Shown here piece by piece: positions 1 to 11,751 of a stretch of 38,918 bases of DNA. The DNA is taken from positions 1-38,918 of the forward strand of contig JAWQRO010000448.1 in assembly GCA_033557835.1 (NCBI GenBank), in the 5' to 3' direction. A program made the position numbers and the translations under genes. The notes beneath the pieces were generated by a model. That model ran no database searches and was not told where the DNA came from. It saw only the letters and a list, made by a program, of their open reading frames with translations. The stretch comes from Helochares maculicollis. Lineage: Eukaryota > Arthropoda > Insecta > Coleoptera > Hydrophilidae. Positions within the stretch are counted from its first letter, which is position 1, and each line of letters opens with the position of its first letter.

Positions 1-160
1 CCCCCTAACCCCCCCATTCGCTCCGCTTTTTCTACAAAAATTACATAAAATTCTCTTAGATTAGATATATACGAGAAAATATATACATATGTGTTTGTAA
101 AAGGGTGAAGGGGGGGCTAACGCCTCCCCTTACCCCCCCATTCGCTCCACTTCTTTAAAA
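1..160. repeat. Diverged tandem pair cut by the window start
   Basis: A C-rich block followed by CATTCGCTCCGCTT at about 4-30 recurs at about 124-156 as a C-rich block with CATTCGCTCCACTT. The offset is about 125 bp, and A/T-rich sequence lies between. The left copy starts at the window edge, so more copies may lie outside. The CCCTAAC run resembles a telomere word but occurs once, not as an array. Family unknown. Confidence 0.5.
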
Positions 161-3100
161 AAAATGATATTTAATGCTCATAAAACAAAAAAATATACTT
201 AAGAGGGTATAGAGTTTATTTGCTGTGTCATTTGCTTAATTGCCTACTAAAATATCCGTTGAAACATTCATACTTGAAAATATGAATCGAGCGAGCGCGA
301 TCTTTTAGCACTAATGAATAGCAAATTAAGTAGAATTGATTTAAAGCGATAACGTATTCAATTACGCTCTCGAAGTGTCAAATGCTTTGAAATTTCCTTA
401 GCTTTCTCGAACAAACTTTTCCTTCAAGTTGTTATATTATGGTACTTCATCTAGGTCTTAAAATACATCAATTTATAAGTAATTGTTCCTTTTTGGTGCT
501 TAGTTTGAGTGCCTTGTTAAATACAAGCATCAGTGGACGAATTATCGGTATTTAAGTCTTAAAACTAACAGAAAATGTGGAATGTATGACTAAAAGTGCA
601 AGCTTAATTATCAAAGGAATCGGAAACAACCAATTATGACATAACTGTAGTGTTATTAGTTTATTTTTGATTAAAACTATGAAGTTATGCAAACACATAC
701 AGTCTTAAAACAATTGTATGTAATTTCAGTTGTTAGGCAAATAATAACCGCAAACAAGATTAAAACAGTCAAGTAGCTATTTGAATTTACTAATGAATGT
801 ACCTTGGTGTATATGATAAATGCATTTAAAGTTCCCCTTCCATAAGTGCATGTTTCGTCTAAAATTCCGTAACAGAGAGGAAGTTAATTGTCTCCACAGT
901 ATAATAGACTTTCCATAAATTCGTGATAAGAGAAACCTGCGCTCATCAGTGCATACATGAACTTTATAATGCAAAGGTAATTGTAGACCGGGCGTAAATA
1001 GGGTCATCTATCTTTGGTTTTTATTTGATAAAAAGTGGGATGTCATGAAAATCCGAAGTGGGGTGTGGCATCCAGCTCTGGAGGAACAAAAATGTGGCGT
1101 AGATCGAATGATGCACCTTATGCTTGTTAATACGACCAAGGACTTTATGTTATGTATTTAAAGACTTTCTAATTGTTATGGTACAAGGGCCTTATAAATA
1201 ATTTAATTTAATACAACTATTAAAACTAAGCCAATCTCTAGACCTAATCTATGAGTAAGTGGTGGAGTCGCTACCCTCTCCCTTTAGCAACTCAATAGGA
1301 GGCAACACGGGCTATGGTAAAATGCTAGGTCAATTAATACGAAAGTATTCAGAATCACTTTTTCAACCAATATGAAAGTGTAAAGTGCAAACTTACACCG
1401 CTAATAGTAGGCATAAAATGTAAAGTTTTCGCAAAAGTAGGGGATGCTATTTGCCTGCTAAAACGAGTTTGGCCTACAAAAAAAGCGTGATATTGAAAAA
1501 CAATTTTCCTCTTCATCACCAGCAAGATTCCGCACTGATCCTGGTGCACGTATCAACCCAGAAATGTTTTCCTTCAAAAGCACTCGCTTTCGAAAATAAC
1601 CAATAAATCAGTCCTCTGTCTCATTCTCTGCAAACAAATTCGACAAACGAAATTTGTTGTGATTCCCCCGCTACTTCCACACGCGCATGTTGCTGTATCC
1701 TGGCAGAGAGAGGACTCCTTGTTTTCCCCATACAAAATAGGATACACTTGAAAATGTGTATCTGGGGAATATATCGCTGTGTGCCGTTGTTTTCCCTTTA
1801 CATTGCCGCCGTTGCCGCCTCGACTCCGCTTCTCGCCACGACTCCTTTCCATATCACGCCACAACGCCTCCTCCTCCAACGCTTTTACCTCCAACTTCAA
1901 CGCCTGTATCCAAAATTCCAGCGCCTATACTACCATTCAGCACAGTGCCGTTACTTCTAACGCTGCAACTGCCACTCATCGCTGCCGCTATTTGCTATAC
2001 GACGAAATTGGAATACATTATTTGAATATATTCAATTTCATATTCAATTTCTGCGTCAGCTACATTCTGTTTGATGCCAAATCGTAAAAGTAATGCCGCA
2101 TAGACAGTAAGTCACCTGTTCTTAGGAGACTGGCTGCTGCTATATCACTGAAAAGAGCGTAACATTTTGATAAGTGGATGAGCGATAAACACTTTAGCTC
2201 TACTATTTACACTAAATTGCTTAGGGAGGAAGTTATAGATTTTTTGCCTAAATCTCTTTGATTTCCAGCTGGTATTTTGTACTTTTTAAGCACCTGCTTG
2301 CCATACAAAGAGGAATAATATTGCCATGGCAAAATTTCTTTCTATGATTTTGATGGATTTTTACATTTACATAAAGAGATTATAAGATTTGTTTGAGTTT
2401 TTGAAATTAATAGAAAACGAAACTGCTTTAAAACACGAAATATAATTATATTGATTTTCGATTTCCTCAAGTACCAAAAGATATAACCTACTTCAAAATC
2501 ACAGATAGTAGCACTGCTGCTGTGGAACGCAGCAAATGTTACTACAATTTTTTCAAGCATTCACAAATTAAAGTGTTTTGCAATTATATTTTTAAATAGC
2601 ATGATTTGACCCATGTATAAACATTTTGATGCTCTTTATCTTTATTCTTAAAACTTATCAGTCTTCTAACAAGACAATGAGGTGATAGATCTCTGCAAAA
2701 TTTTTTATACGATAACTACTATCTTATTTCTAAGACAAAGCTGAGTTTTTAGCTGTAAAATTGCTAAGTAATTGATTGTCTCTCTAAGTGCAAATTTCTA
2801 GTAGTTTTATATACATACTCATGATTTTTACAGGAGATTAAAAGTGTGGATGAAATTTATGAATCTTTCGATTGGGAAAACGAAAAATTAGAGTCATAAT
2901 TTTAAGGCGACAATATAACAGTTATCTAGCAAAAAATGTCAGACATTAATTATGTGCATTTGTACTTTTCTACGACAGTTAATTGATTTATGAGCCAAAG
3001 CACCATTTTTTTTTAAACAATTCCTTGTGATCTTATTCACAGTTCTATTCTGAACTTTCTGTTTTAGTCAGATATATTTTCATTGCTCTGATAAAAGTAT

Positions 3101-4061
3101 ATTTGGAATTACTAGGAAACTTAATTTTTTTTAAGCAAAAGTGTAGCTGACAAGAATCTTAAAAGTCAAATTCTCTTCCAAGGGTATACTTTATACTCAA
3201 ATTGGAGATATAGCCTGTCCGCAATTTATATAAGCAACGCCGATCAAATACAGGACTTTGCCAATGAACCTACAGGTATTTTAATGAAGACAATTCGATT
3301 TTTACTTATTCAGCTTGAATTGTTCTAGGCTATCAAATTGATATTTGTTGAAAATACAAAATTAGTACTTTTGCCATCTCTTAATTTTATATAAAAAACA
3401 TCCATCTACAATAAATATTTTATAAATCTCAGTTTATTGTTAATAACGAGATACTATATTTAAACATAGTTGCTAATACCTGTATCCTAGAGTACAAAAT
3501 ATATGAATTATGAACATGACTATAATTACTAACAGTATAATGAACAACGATTTATAATCTGATCTGGCATTGTACAGATATTAAAATTCTAAAAATTGCT
3601 TATTCAAGTAGCCCAAGAGACAATAAATGCTCAAGAAATCAGGCAAACCAATTGAAGAAATCGATTAAAATAACCACCCAAAAAGCAATTGATCCAATTG
3701 TAAAAGAATTTTGATTTAATTAATATTATGACTTGAGTTTTTGAAATAATGGCCCGAGATGCAACTATTTGTTAGTAAGATTAAAGTAATATCATTATTC
3801 TTCATTAATATCGGTTGTTTTAAACGATGATTCTAAATTTATACCCCTTAAAAAAAGATTCATTAGAAGATATTGATTGAAATTCGTACCTGAAAGCTTG
3901 TTTATAAATGAAGTTTACTAAATGAGATCAAAGAGGTGATGCTATTTTCTATTAGTCGTTTACTTAACGTTAAAGAACATGTGTGAAGTTGGTGTTGCAC
4001 TAGGAAATTTTCAATTTCACGTTAAGTTACCATCAAATTAATGATATTTCAAAATATTGTA
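161..4061. other. A/T-rich stretch, no recognisable gene
   Basis: About 3.9 kb, mostly A/T-rich, with frequent stops in all frames. The longest open frames, on both strands, resemble no family I know and are in the length range expected by chance. No transposon ends, RNA gene or tandem array were seen apart from the G+C-richer patch near 1640-2010, listed separately. Confidence 0.5.
1640..2010. other. G+C-richer island, pyrimidine-rich, function unknown
   Basis: This patch stands out from its surroundings by higher G+C and runs of CCGCC, CCTCC and AACGCC-like words. Few stops occur, so overlapping frames stay open in all three plus frames (about 1748-2087) and on the minus strand (1574-1900). 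Openness in several frames at once points to composition rather than coding. It could be a regulatory or conserved non-coding segment, or an old exon. No protein family was recognised. Confidence 0.3.
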
Positions 4062-5316
4062 TTGAGTTGTTCGGAAAGTTGGTTCGGTTTTGTAAAGAAA
4101 TTTACACATTTTTTTACAACAAACCTAGTTTTGGAGTCAATTATGTACCAGACCCCTTTTTTTCATCTTTTATCACCCCTGTAGAAGTTTTCTAATTCCT
4201 CTCTTCGAAAACTCGCGAGCATTGACTATTGTTTTTCACTTCTTTGTCGTTTTCGAAGTTTAAATCCCGCAAATGCGAAACATGTGATAATCGGTCGGAG
4301 CGAGATCTGGGGAGTACTGTGGGTGAGATAAAACTTCCCACCCAAGCTCCGACAATTTCTGACGGGTCAGTTTGACTATGTGAGGACGCGCGTTGTCGTG
4401 GTGAAAGATAACGTTACCCCGACTGATGAGCGTGAGCCGTTTTTCTTTTAATGCCGCTTTCAATTTATCCAATTGCTCGCTATATTAGCCCGCATTATTT
4501 ATTTGATTCATTGGGAGACGCTCGAAAAAGATTAATCCTTTGATATACCATCAAATTGACAAGATTACCTTCCTGGGAGGAAGCCCTTTTTAGAGGTGGA
4601 TCGAAAGGTTAATCAGGGTCTTACCATTATCTATTACCAGTCACCTTATTGCAAACAATCCACTTTTCATCCCCTGTAATGAGGTTCTTAAGAAATGGGT
4701 TCTTTTTATTTCTGATTCTGAGATTGTCGCAGGTGTTAACGCGACTCAGGTGGTTGGCCTCGGTGAGAAAGTGAGGCAATCATACATGAAGTTTACTCAC
4801 AAATATGAGCTCTTTAGAACCTCGTGAACAGTTAACACTGACTTCAGGATACTTTCAGCTATTTCCCTAACTGTTACGTGGGGATTAACGATAATTAAGT
4901 CTCTCATTTCCTGGAAAACACTTTTTTGGCCGTCCTGATCTAGAAGCGTCCGTTACGGAAAAGTTGCCCGTAGAAAATCTTCGAAGCCATTTCTAGCAAG
5001 TTCGTTCATTTTATTCATTTTCTTTATAAACAGAGTTAATTTTTCGTCTGGCTTCAGTATCCGTTTTCCCTTTTTGGAAATAAAACAGCGAAATATGTTT
5101 TGAATGTTCTTTTTAACTCATGTTTTTCACTTTTTAAAACTTTTTTTGAACGTTATAATCATTAACGACGACGACGAGAACACAATTAAACAATAGTGAA
5201 CAGTTTATAGAAGAAGTGGGAGGAAATTGCGATAGTGTTTGAAGAGAATCTATGTCATGAGAAGTGACGAAAAGTGAACTAACGATTTAAGTGAACGAAC
5301 TTTCCGAACTACCCAG
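4062..5316 (-). mobile_element. mariner element with both inverted ends, decayed
   Basis: A 1255-bp element flanked by TA on both sides (4060-4061 and 5317-5318), as expected for Tc1/mariner target duplication. The left end begins TTGAGTTGTTCGGAAAGTT; the right end read inwards begins CTGGGTAGTTCGGAAAGTT, so the ends match at most positions. The length is close to the usual 1.3 kb of a full mariner. The transposase lies on the minus strand and is broken (separate entry). Transposase similarity suggests the group that includes Hsmar1 and cecropia, but I cannot fix the subfamily without a search. Confidence 0.88.
4141..5121 (-). pseudogene. mariner transposase pseudogene, DD34D triad still visible
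   Basis: Read on the minus strand from an ATG at 5119-5121, the N-terminal part shows the helix-turn-helix region (LFYFQKGKTDTEA, later RSGRPKK) with an in-frame stop two codons after the ATG and further stops and shifts. The catalytic part follows: GDEKW, with the Asp codon complement at 4669-4671; then FHHDNARPH and SPDLAPTDYH inside the open stretch 4260-4472. The second and third Asp are 34 residues apart, as in mariner. A frameshift follows DYHMFR, and a degenerate C-terminal stretch runs to a stop near 4141. The length without lesions would be about 327 codons, close to the family norm. It cannot make an active enzyme as it stands. Confidence 0.85.
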
Positions 5317-6439
5317 TATAAACATTTAACCAACATCTTTAAAAGGCAATTTTCGTCTGAAGCTAAAATTACTCAATTTTAAATATTTGTACTTGAATAT
5401 TAAGTGAAGACATACAAGATTTTTCCATTTCAACAAATAGCGCCTCTGTATATCGTTAATAAATATATTTGAGTACAATAAAATATCTTTACGTATCACA
5501 AAGCTATTTCCGTTTGGGCGCCTGCAGGGTATTAAAAATTCGCAATAAAGGTTCTGTAGAAGGGAGTCTCATTTCCCTCTTAAAAATTAATCCTCTGACA
5601 AAACAAATTCAAAATACACGTCCCTCCTTTCGGTAGCTTTTTAATCGTATTCGTAGTTGGAAAATGAACCTGTCGCTCTCTCGATGAGGATTTTTCAGCA
5701 CAAAACAAACTTCTTCAGCAATTTTAGACAAACACAACAAGCGCTTGCCAAACGGGGAGAACGGGGGAGGTCCTATTGAAACATTTACAGAATAAATACC
5801 AGTAATCTCGTAAATTGCAAAGGCCAATCGATATAACGATTGTAACTTTTTACCCCCGGAACAGCAGTAGCAAACAGGAGGTATCCACAACCAAACGTCA
5901 GATGCGTGTGGATTCGGATTTTCCAGGCCATACATATTATATATATATACGATCTCATGCTCGATTAAACTTGTTTCTCTGGAAATCAAGCGGGAGATAG
6001 AGAAGGAGACTTACACAAATACACGAAACCTTTGCAAATCTGACGAGTTCTTGTCATTCGAATTTACTAAGAAAACAAACCTTATTATTCGCTCAATGGG
6101 AGTGGCACTAGTGTAAACTCCTTCAACAATCTGCCTGGAGCTGTTACGTACCAGAATTCACATAATAGTCCTTCTGAATTATTTAGTATCAACTTTTGTT
6201 GTGTTATTTAGAAATCGCGTTGTTTGGTGCAACGAGGCGGACTTCTTTTCCTGCGCCGGATTGATTTCCTTTTTTGCCTATTTTCTGTTTATTCTTCGAC
6301 ATTTTGACTCTACTCAAAATGAAAATACATTAATGCATCTTTCAACGAAGTTAATTTGTTTTCTACTGAATATTTTACCGATGCTTTATAATATGTTTTG
6401 ATTATACATTAATGTAGATAATTCTATGTATAGCTCTTA
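5317..6439. other. Mixed A/T-rich stretch with a G+C-richer patch, no recognised gene
   Basis: The minus strand has a 126-codon open frame at 5609-5989, overlapped by a plus-strand frame at 5815-6000, within a patch richer in G+C (about 5740-6000). The protein is unlike anything I recognise, and a frame of this length is possible by chance in about 39 kb. It contains no obvious repeated domain or cysteine pattern. An exon or non-coding regulatory segment remains possible. Confidence 0.35.
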
Positions 6440-7860
6440 GCAAAAATATTTTTCCTCAGATTAGCAATGCTTCCATAATAAGTACTACATTCAGAATAAA
6501 TTAATATTAAATAAAATCTAGAGCGTTTCAACACTCTAAAGACAGAGATTGATATGATATAGAATGATAATTTTTATCGTGCAATTCCATTTTGTACAAA
6601 CGAATATTTAAGTCATTTCTCCATAAAGAGTGCAATAAAGAAGACTATTAAATTTTCAAAAGAAATGTGATACAGAAATCAAACTAAAATTGAACATTGT
6701 CGTGCTTTTAATGTTCTTTACTATTTGCGTTGTTTAAAGATAACATTTTAAATCATTTTCTGAGAATTTTCATTTAGTATTGAATATACAAATGATGTCA
6801 TTTCTGGCAAAACTTTAAATATTATAGTAAGAAGTTCAGTCTTGCGTCTAAACTAAAACCAAGCACATTTGTACTTTAATATTAAAAGTGCGAGAGGGAG
6901 TCTACGCATCCTGTCTGAGAAATAATGAACATAACAAATTTCAAGCTACGTAAATTGGGATTTAATTAGGTTTGGGATAATCCAAAAATTAGTGTTCCTT
7001 TGATATGAAACGCTTTTACAAAAAGTGTTAAATTATTAGAAATAAATTGACATTAAATAAAGTCTGGAGCATCTCCAGACAACTTTCTATGAACAGTGTG
7101 ATACGATAAGACATCCAATTAAAATTTTACATTTTCTGGCCATGAACCTTTTCTACTACTTGAGTTGTTTACAAGCTAAAATTTAAAACATTGCGTTAGG
7201 ATTTTCGTTTATTATTCAATACAAAAATGAATTAATTTCTGATAAAATTATAATTAATAATGTAGAAAATAAAGTCTTGTATTTAAAGAAAAAACTAAGC
7301 AAATTTATAATTTACTATTAAAAGATCGTAAGCAAATCTTCGTATCCTATCTGCGAAATAATGTACATAACAAATCTCAAACAACGTAAATTGTTATTAA
7401 ATCTGGTCTGGAATAATCCAAAAAATGAGTGTTCCTTCGATTGGAAACGCTTCTACAAAAAGTACTACGCTATGAAGTATAAATTTACATTAAATAAAAT
7501 CTGAACCGTCTCTAGTCAGCATTCTACAAACAGTGTGATTTGATAAGAATTCATATTGAAATTTAAGATTTAGTAGCATGAACGATTTCTAGTACTTGAG
7601 TTGTTGAGTTTTGTTGTTTAAATTTGAAAACGTCTCGTACGAATTTTCATTTATTATTGATTTCAAAAATTATGTAATTTCTGATAAAATTTTGAATTTA
7701 ATGGTAGAAAGGCTTGGTTTTAAAGGATAGTCTAAGCCTATTTATAATTTAATATTAACAGATCGAAAGCGAGTTTAACAAATAAACAAATTTCAAAGAA
7801 CGTAAATTGTTATTCAGTCAGGTTGAGAATAATGTAAAAAATGAGTTACAAAGTAAAATG
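6440..7860. repeat. Three-copy long-period tandem repeat, about 430-540 bp per unit
   Basis: Three diverged head-to-tail copies. The anchor CGCTT(T/C)TACAAAAAGT occurs near 7010 and 7447, with a weaker match near 6466. Each is followed by a block containing ACATTAAATAAA.TCTGGA-like sequence and, further on, ACGTAAATTGTTATT-like words (about 7385 and 7800; diverged near 6950). Unit lengths are about 540, 437 and 420 bp; the first carries roughly 100 extra bases near 6540-6640. No open frame is conserved between copies, so this looks like non-coding satellite-like sequence. Confidence 0.7.
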
Positions 7861-10332
7861 AGTTTACTATTTCAAAATACCCAACGAAAGCATATATAGA
7901 ATAAACTTCCCAATTTTTTAAAGCAAGTTCTAAAAGCAAAGCAAAAAATCTTATCTAAAATCTCGTTATGAGAAGAAAAGTTTATAATAATAATTCAGCG
8001 AAATTAAATTGTAGTCTACCCCATAAAACACAGTAAAACTATCGATTACACCAAATGCTGACAAAGTCAGCAAGCTGTTATATAATCGCATCTAATTGAA
8101 ATTTTCTCAAAAGGACTCTCATGGCTAACCATAAGCCTGAATCCCGAAAGTGCTGAGATTATTTATGACTGCAAACCAAGAACAATGTAAGAAGCTGTCT
8201 TCTAATGCAATTACAAGAATTAATCATGAAAACCAAAAACGGTAGCACTGAAAAATATTTCAAAGTAAAAACTATTTTCAAGCAGAGAACCTGTGTTCTA
8301 CTGTATGCTAAATCTATTCATTTATAAACTATCTTAAAACATTGTAAGAGAATTATTACGTGGAAACAAGAGGCAGTGTGACGTATGGACGTAGTAAATC
8401 TTAAAAAAAATATTAAAATCTGTTCTTTGAAAATCATGAAGACTTACCAAATCTTGCAAAGAAATTATAAATATGAATCAAAGCAAATTTATGCTTATTG
8501 TGTGTAAACGTTGGCCTCAAAATAAATAAGACAAAGTTATTATAAGAATTTACATTTCATAAACATCTTGTTATTGAACTTCTTAATAATTTAACTGCGT
8601 TGCTAAGCTTTTATTCGAGCTAGGTTTTGAGTCTACTCGATGAATGTACTTTTAACTTATAACTCATTTAAAACAACTAGCTTATATGAAATAAAATTGA
8701 ATGTAGTTTAGGTTAATAAGTGTTCAGGAATGTAAAAATGTTCACACTACTATTCCAGCGTTACGTTGTACATAATTAGATAAATGTAGCTCTTATTTCA
8801 TTCAAGCATAAAAGCGTCGTATAACGAATTGTTAGCGAATTAGACAATGATGGGAACAATATTACAACAATTTAAATGCGCGGGCATTTTCTATTAAATC
8901 GGTTGTAGCATAAGGGCGATTTTAATACACGGATTTTATTTTAATGCAATTGCAAATTCTGCAAGTTTGGTTCAAATGAGCACGGAAAGTTTTGTTGGAT
9001 GATCGAAAATAAAAGGGTCGCTTAAAAAGTTTGATTCGTAAAAAATCTGCAACAAAGCTGTCCAAAAAAAATCGCAGTCGTCGATTCAATGGCTTAAAAA
9101 TAAAAACAGACCAACAGCAGAAGCTTGAAACTTTTGGCGAACTTCATTATAAACATAATATAAAAGTTTTCTCGCGATGGCATCTCGCGTTACATCAAAT
9201 ATTTTCCTGCTTTTCCCATCAAAACTAAAATAGACTGGCTGCCTACTTCGCATAATCGAATGCCCGAATAAATTGATAGATTAAATTGTTCTTGAAATAG
9301 GTTTCGCTGGACTAATTGAATTGACGGGGGCATCGATCTAGAAACGATTTGACGCTTGTTTGTTTTCTACCCCCGTTATTTTTTCGATGCGATGAGATTG
9401 CTGCTTGTTTAACTTATGTCTGCACTCTCTCGTACATTGTTTTGACGTAAATCGCTATTTTTATAAAAGCATCACAAATAAAATGCGAGGGTGCAGTATA
9501 TTGCATGATATGAAATATTAATATTGTTTCCTACAAATGATATTCGGTGGTATTACGTGAAAAAGGAGAAAGCAGGATTTCCAAAATTTCCACCGAATGA
9601 CTTAACAGTCTCAATACAACTCTCGAGCAAAGGGCTGATTGAAGCATCTACGTTCTATCATTCTATGTGAAAATCGCTTTACATGTGGAAGCATTACATA
9701 TGTAAATGCCTGAACGGACAGCAATTTGAGCAGTTGTTTAGACAAGCAGATAGGCCAAATGACATGCTTTGCGGAATTAGAGCCGCTGCCAACCAAATGG
9801 GACCAAAATTTCCTCTGCGATTAGATTACCGGGCTTAAACCACGTTAATCCTTCGCAAAAAGCTTGTCGGCTGTTTACCATCTGCATTGTGTGTGCATCA
9901 GAGCTTAAGTAATTAATTTACATATAAATAAACTTACCACATACAACGATTTTTGTTGCGTTCCTCCCAAGACCTTTTGTCCATGACGAGGCCTCTGAAA
10001 CAAGATAACTAATTGAAGTTGTAAAAAGCACGCTAAATTTACTGGAAAGCTCGCTTCCAGCGAAATTTGACACTTTAAAAAAATCTGGCGCTTTTAAACG
10101 AAGAGACTGGTTTAAAAAAGGGAAAATAAGTTTTTATGTGGAGCAACAGCGAGGGCAACAGTTTTTAGCAGCGACGGTCGTTTCTCGAAGCAGGCAACAG
10201 TTTTTCAGCAGTAACATGGCGTCACTGATAGAAACTCTAACATATGGATTTTACAGTTTTTATCAGTATATAGTTTTCTAAAAACAATGTTAGCAATTAT
10301 ATGCAAGGAAAATCGATTTCGAATGAAGACAT
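7861..10332. other. Intergenic stretch, no recognisable feature
   Basis: A/T-rich to about 9000, then moderately richer in G+C to about 10300. Only short open frames occur (65 codons at 9031-9228 with a non-ATG start, 61 codons at 9611-9796), with no recognisable domain. No transposon ends or arrays were seen. The block around 9240-9480 and 9600-9850 has a more complex composition than its surroundings and might be conserved non-coding DNA. Confidence 0.4.
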
Positions 10333-10755
10333 ACATTTTTAAGCGAGTGCATTAATGTTTAAATGGGTATATCTATTTTAAAATCAGTGTATCAATTTTT
10401 AAATAAGTATATCAATTTTTAAATAAGTTTATCAATTTTTCAATAAGTATATCAATTTTCAAATGAGTATAACACATTTTAAATGATTATATCAAATTTT
10501 AAATTAGTTTATCAATTTTTAAATGAGTGCATTCACTGTTAAATGAGAATATGAATTTTAAAGCGAGAACGTCATCTTTAAATAAGGCCAACAATTTTTA
10601 AGTGAATCAACACTTTTTTCACATGAGCAAGAAGTTTCAAGCGAGAGCAACTTTTAAGCCAGAACAACAATTGTAAGTGGAAGGAACCAGTAAAAAAGTA
10701 AAATAGCATTTAAAAGGGACAAATAGTATTTACAAGAGGAAAACAGTTTTTCTTT
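10333..10755. repeat. Minisatellite, about 19-20 bp period, roughly 20 copies
   Basis: A run of short direct repeats. The best copies (about 10390-10510) fit TTTTTAAATAAGTATATCAA with one to three changes each. Towards the right the units drift: the TATATCAA half changes to GAGCAAC/CAACAA-like forms by about 10560-10680, and the last units (to about 10755) keep only TTTAAAAG.GAC.AATAGTA-like forms. Copies in the centre are the most alike and those at the edges the least alike, as expected for an ageing array homogenised in its middle. There is no conserved reading frame. Confidence 0.75.
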
Positions 10756-11544
10756 GTGAAAAGGGGCACGTAACGCAGCGCCAATTCGCGTCTGCACAAA
10801 CAATAAGATGTCATCCTGTAGCTTAGCATAAATATTCAGTGCGGCATCTGTGGAGAAAAACAAAATGAAAGTTTTTTTTTAAGAAAAAGGGTCTCCTTCA
10901 TTTTTATTATACAGATTAAAACGCTAAAGAGCAAGAAGGGGACACGTCAGGAATATACAAGTAAGCGGAACCCTTCAAGAAAATTTACTTATGGAGTATT
11001 TTCCCACTTGTTTCTTTTATCCCTGAATTGTTTCGTGCTGCGACGCACAGCCAAAACAAAAAGTTGCTACGTCAATGTCAATCGTGAGTAGTGGGAAGGT
11101 GGATAAAGCGGAGGCGTTTCGTCCGTTGCGGCGCTAATAGTCTCACGTCAATTTTTTCAAATGCCTGTAACTCGAATTTTGAAGGTAGAAGCCTCGTTTA
11201 AAACCAGACTCAGCTCAATGGAACGTGATGTGTCATCATACTCAATAAAACTTTCTGCAAACTGTTGTTAATTTTCTCGGGCGACGATTTAATTATCGGT
11301 TAATAGAATGCAGCCGCTAGCGCTGCTGCCGCATTTTGCTTCAAAGCCGGATGGTTTTTGAGTTATTATAGAGATAGTGGAGTGCGGCATGTATGTTTTG
11401 GTAATTAGCTGCAAACCAGACTGAAGAAAACCGTATCTTATTTTATTAATATACCACATCATGCCCTCAAAAGCGTGAACTTTAATAGAGCTTATTTTGT
11501 AAAATTACAAAAACGATTTGTTTTCAGTTACTTAACACACATGT
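10756..11544. other. Intergenic stretch, no gene seen
   Basis: Mixed composition. A moderately G+C-rich, complex segment at about 11040-11380 includes GCAGCCGCTAGCGCTGCTGC. Open frames are short (69 codons at 10654-10863, minus strand, partly inside the minisatellite). No family was recognised. The right end abuts the proposed 3' end of the Jockey LINE. Confidence 0.4.
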
Positions 11545-11751
11545 TTTATTTTATTGAAGTATATTTTATAATTAGTATATTACAACTGGTCATTTCTGAC
11601 TAGCCAGTAATTCTTTCCTAACATGATTTATTTAAGAGTTTTTTTTAACATTCTCTAAGGATCTATTATTTCTATTAAACTCATATGTTCTGAAGAATCT
11701 ATGCACTATGCTCTGCTTTAGATGGCAATAGTAGTAGTAGGTTGTGTAATA
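11545..11751 (-). mobile_element. Probable 3' tail of the Jockey LINE
   Basis: On the minus strand this block lies beyond the inserted mariner and would contain the end of ORF2 and the 3' untranslated region. I see stop-rich sequence and an AATAAA-type signal near the left end, followed by A-rich sequence on the minus strand. Assignment rests on position and a weak resemblance to Jockey-like 3' regions; the exact end is uncertain. Confidence 0.4.

Noticed and set aside
1..30. Insect telomere repeat (CCTAA)n
   Set aside because: Only one CCCTAAC word, embedded in a C-rich block that recurs once in a different form; not an array.
1748..2087. Overlapping plus-strand frames as an exon
   Set aside because: All three frames are open at once, which indicates few stops from base composition rather than coding.
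5609..5989. 126-codon minus-strand frame as a gene
   Set aside because: No recognisable domain, overlapped by an open frame on the other strand, in a G+C-richer patch; the length is compatible with chance. Kept only as a note.
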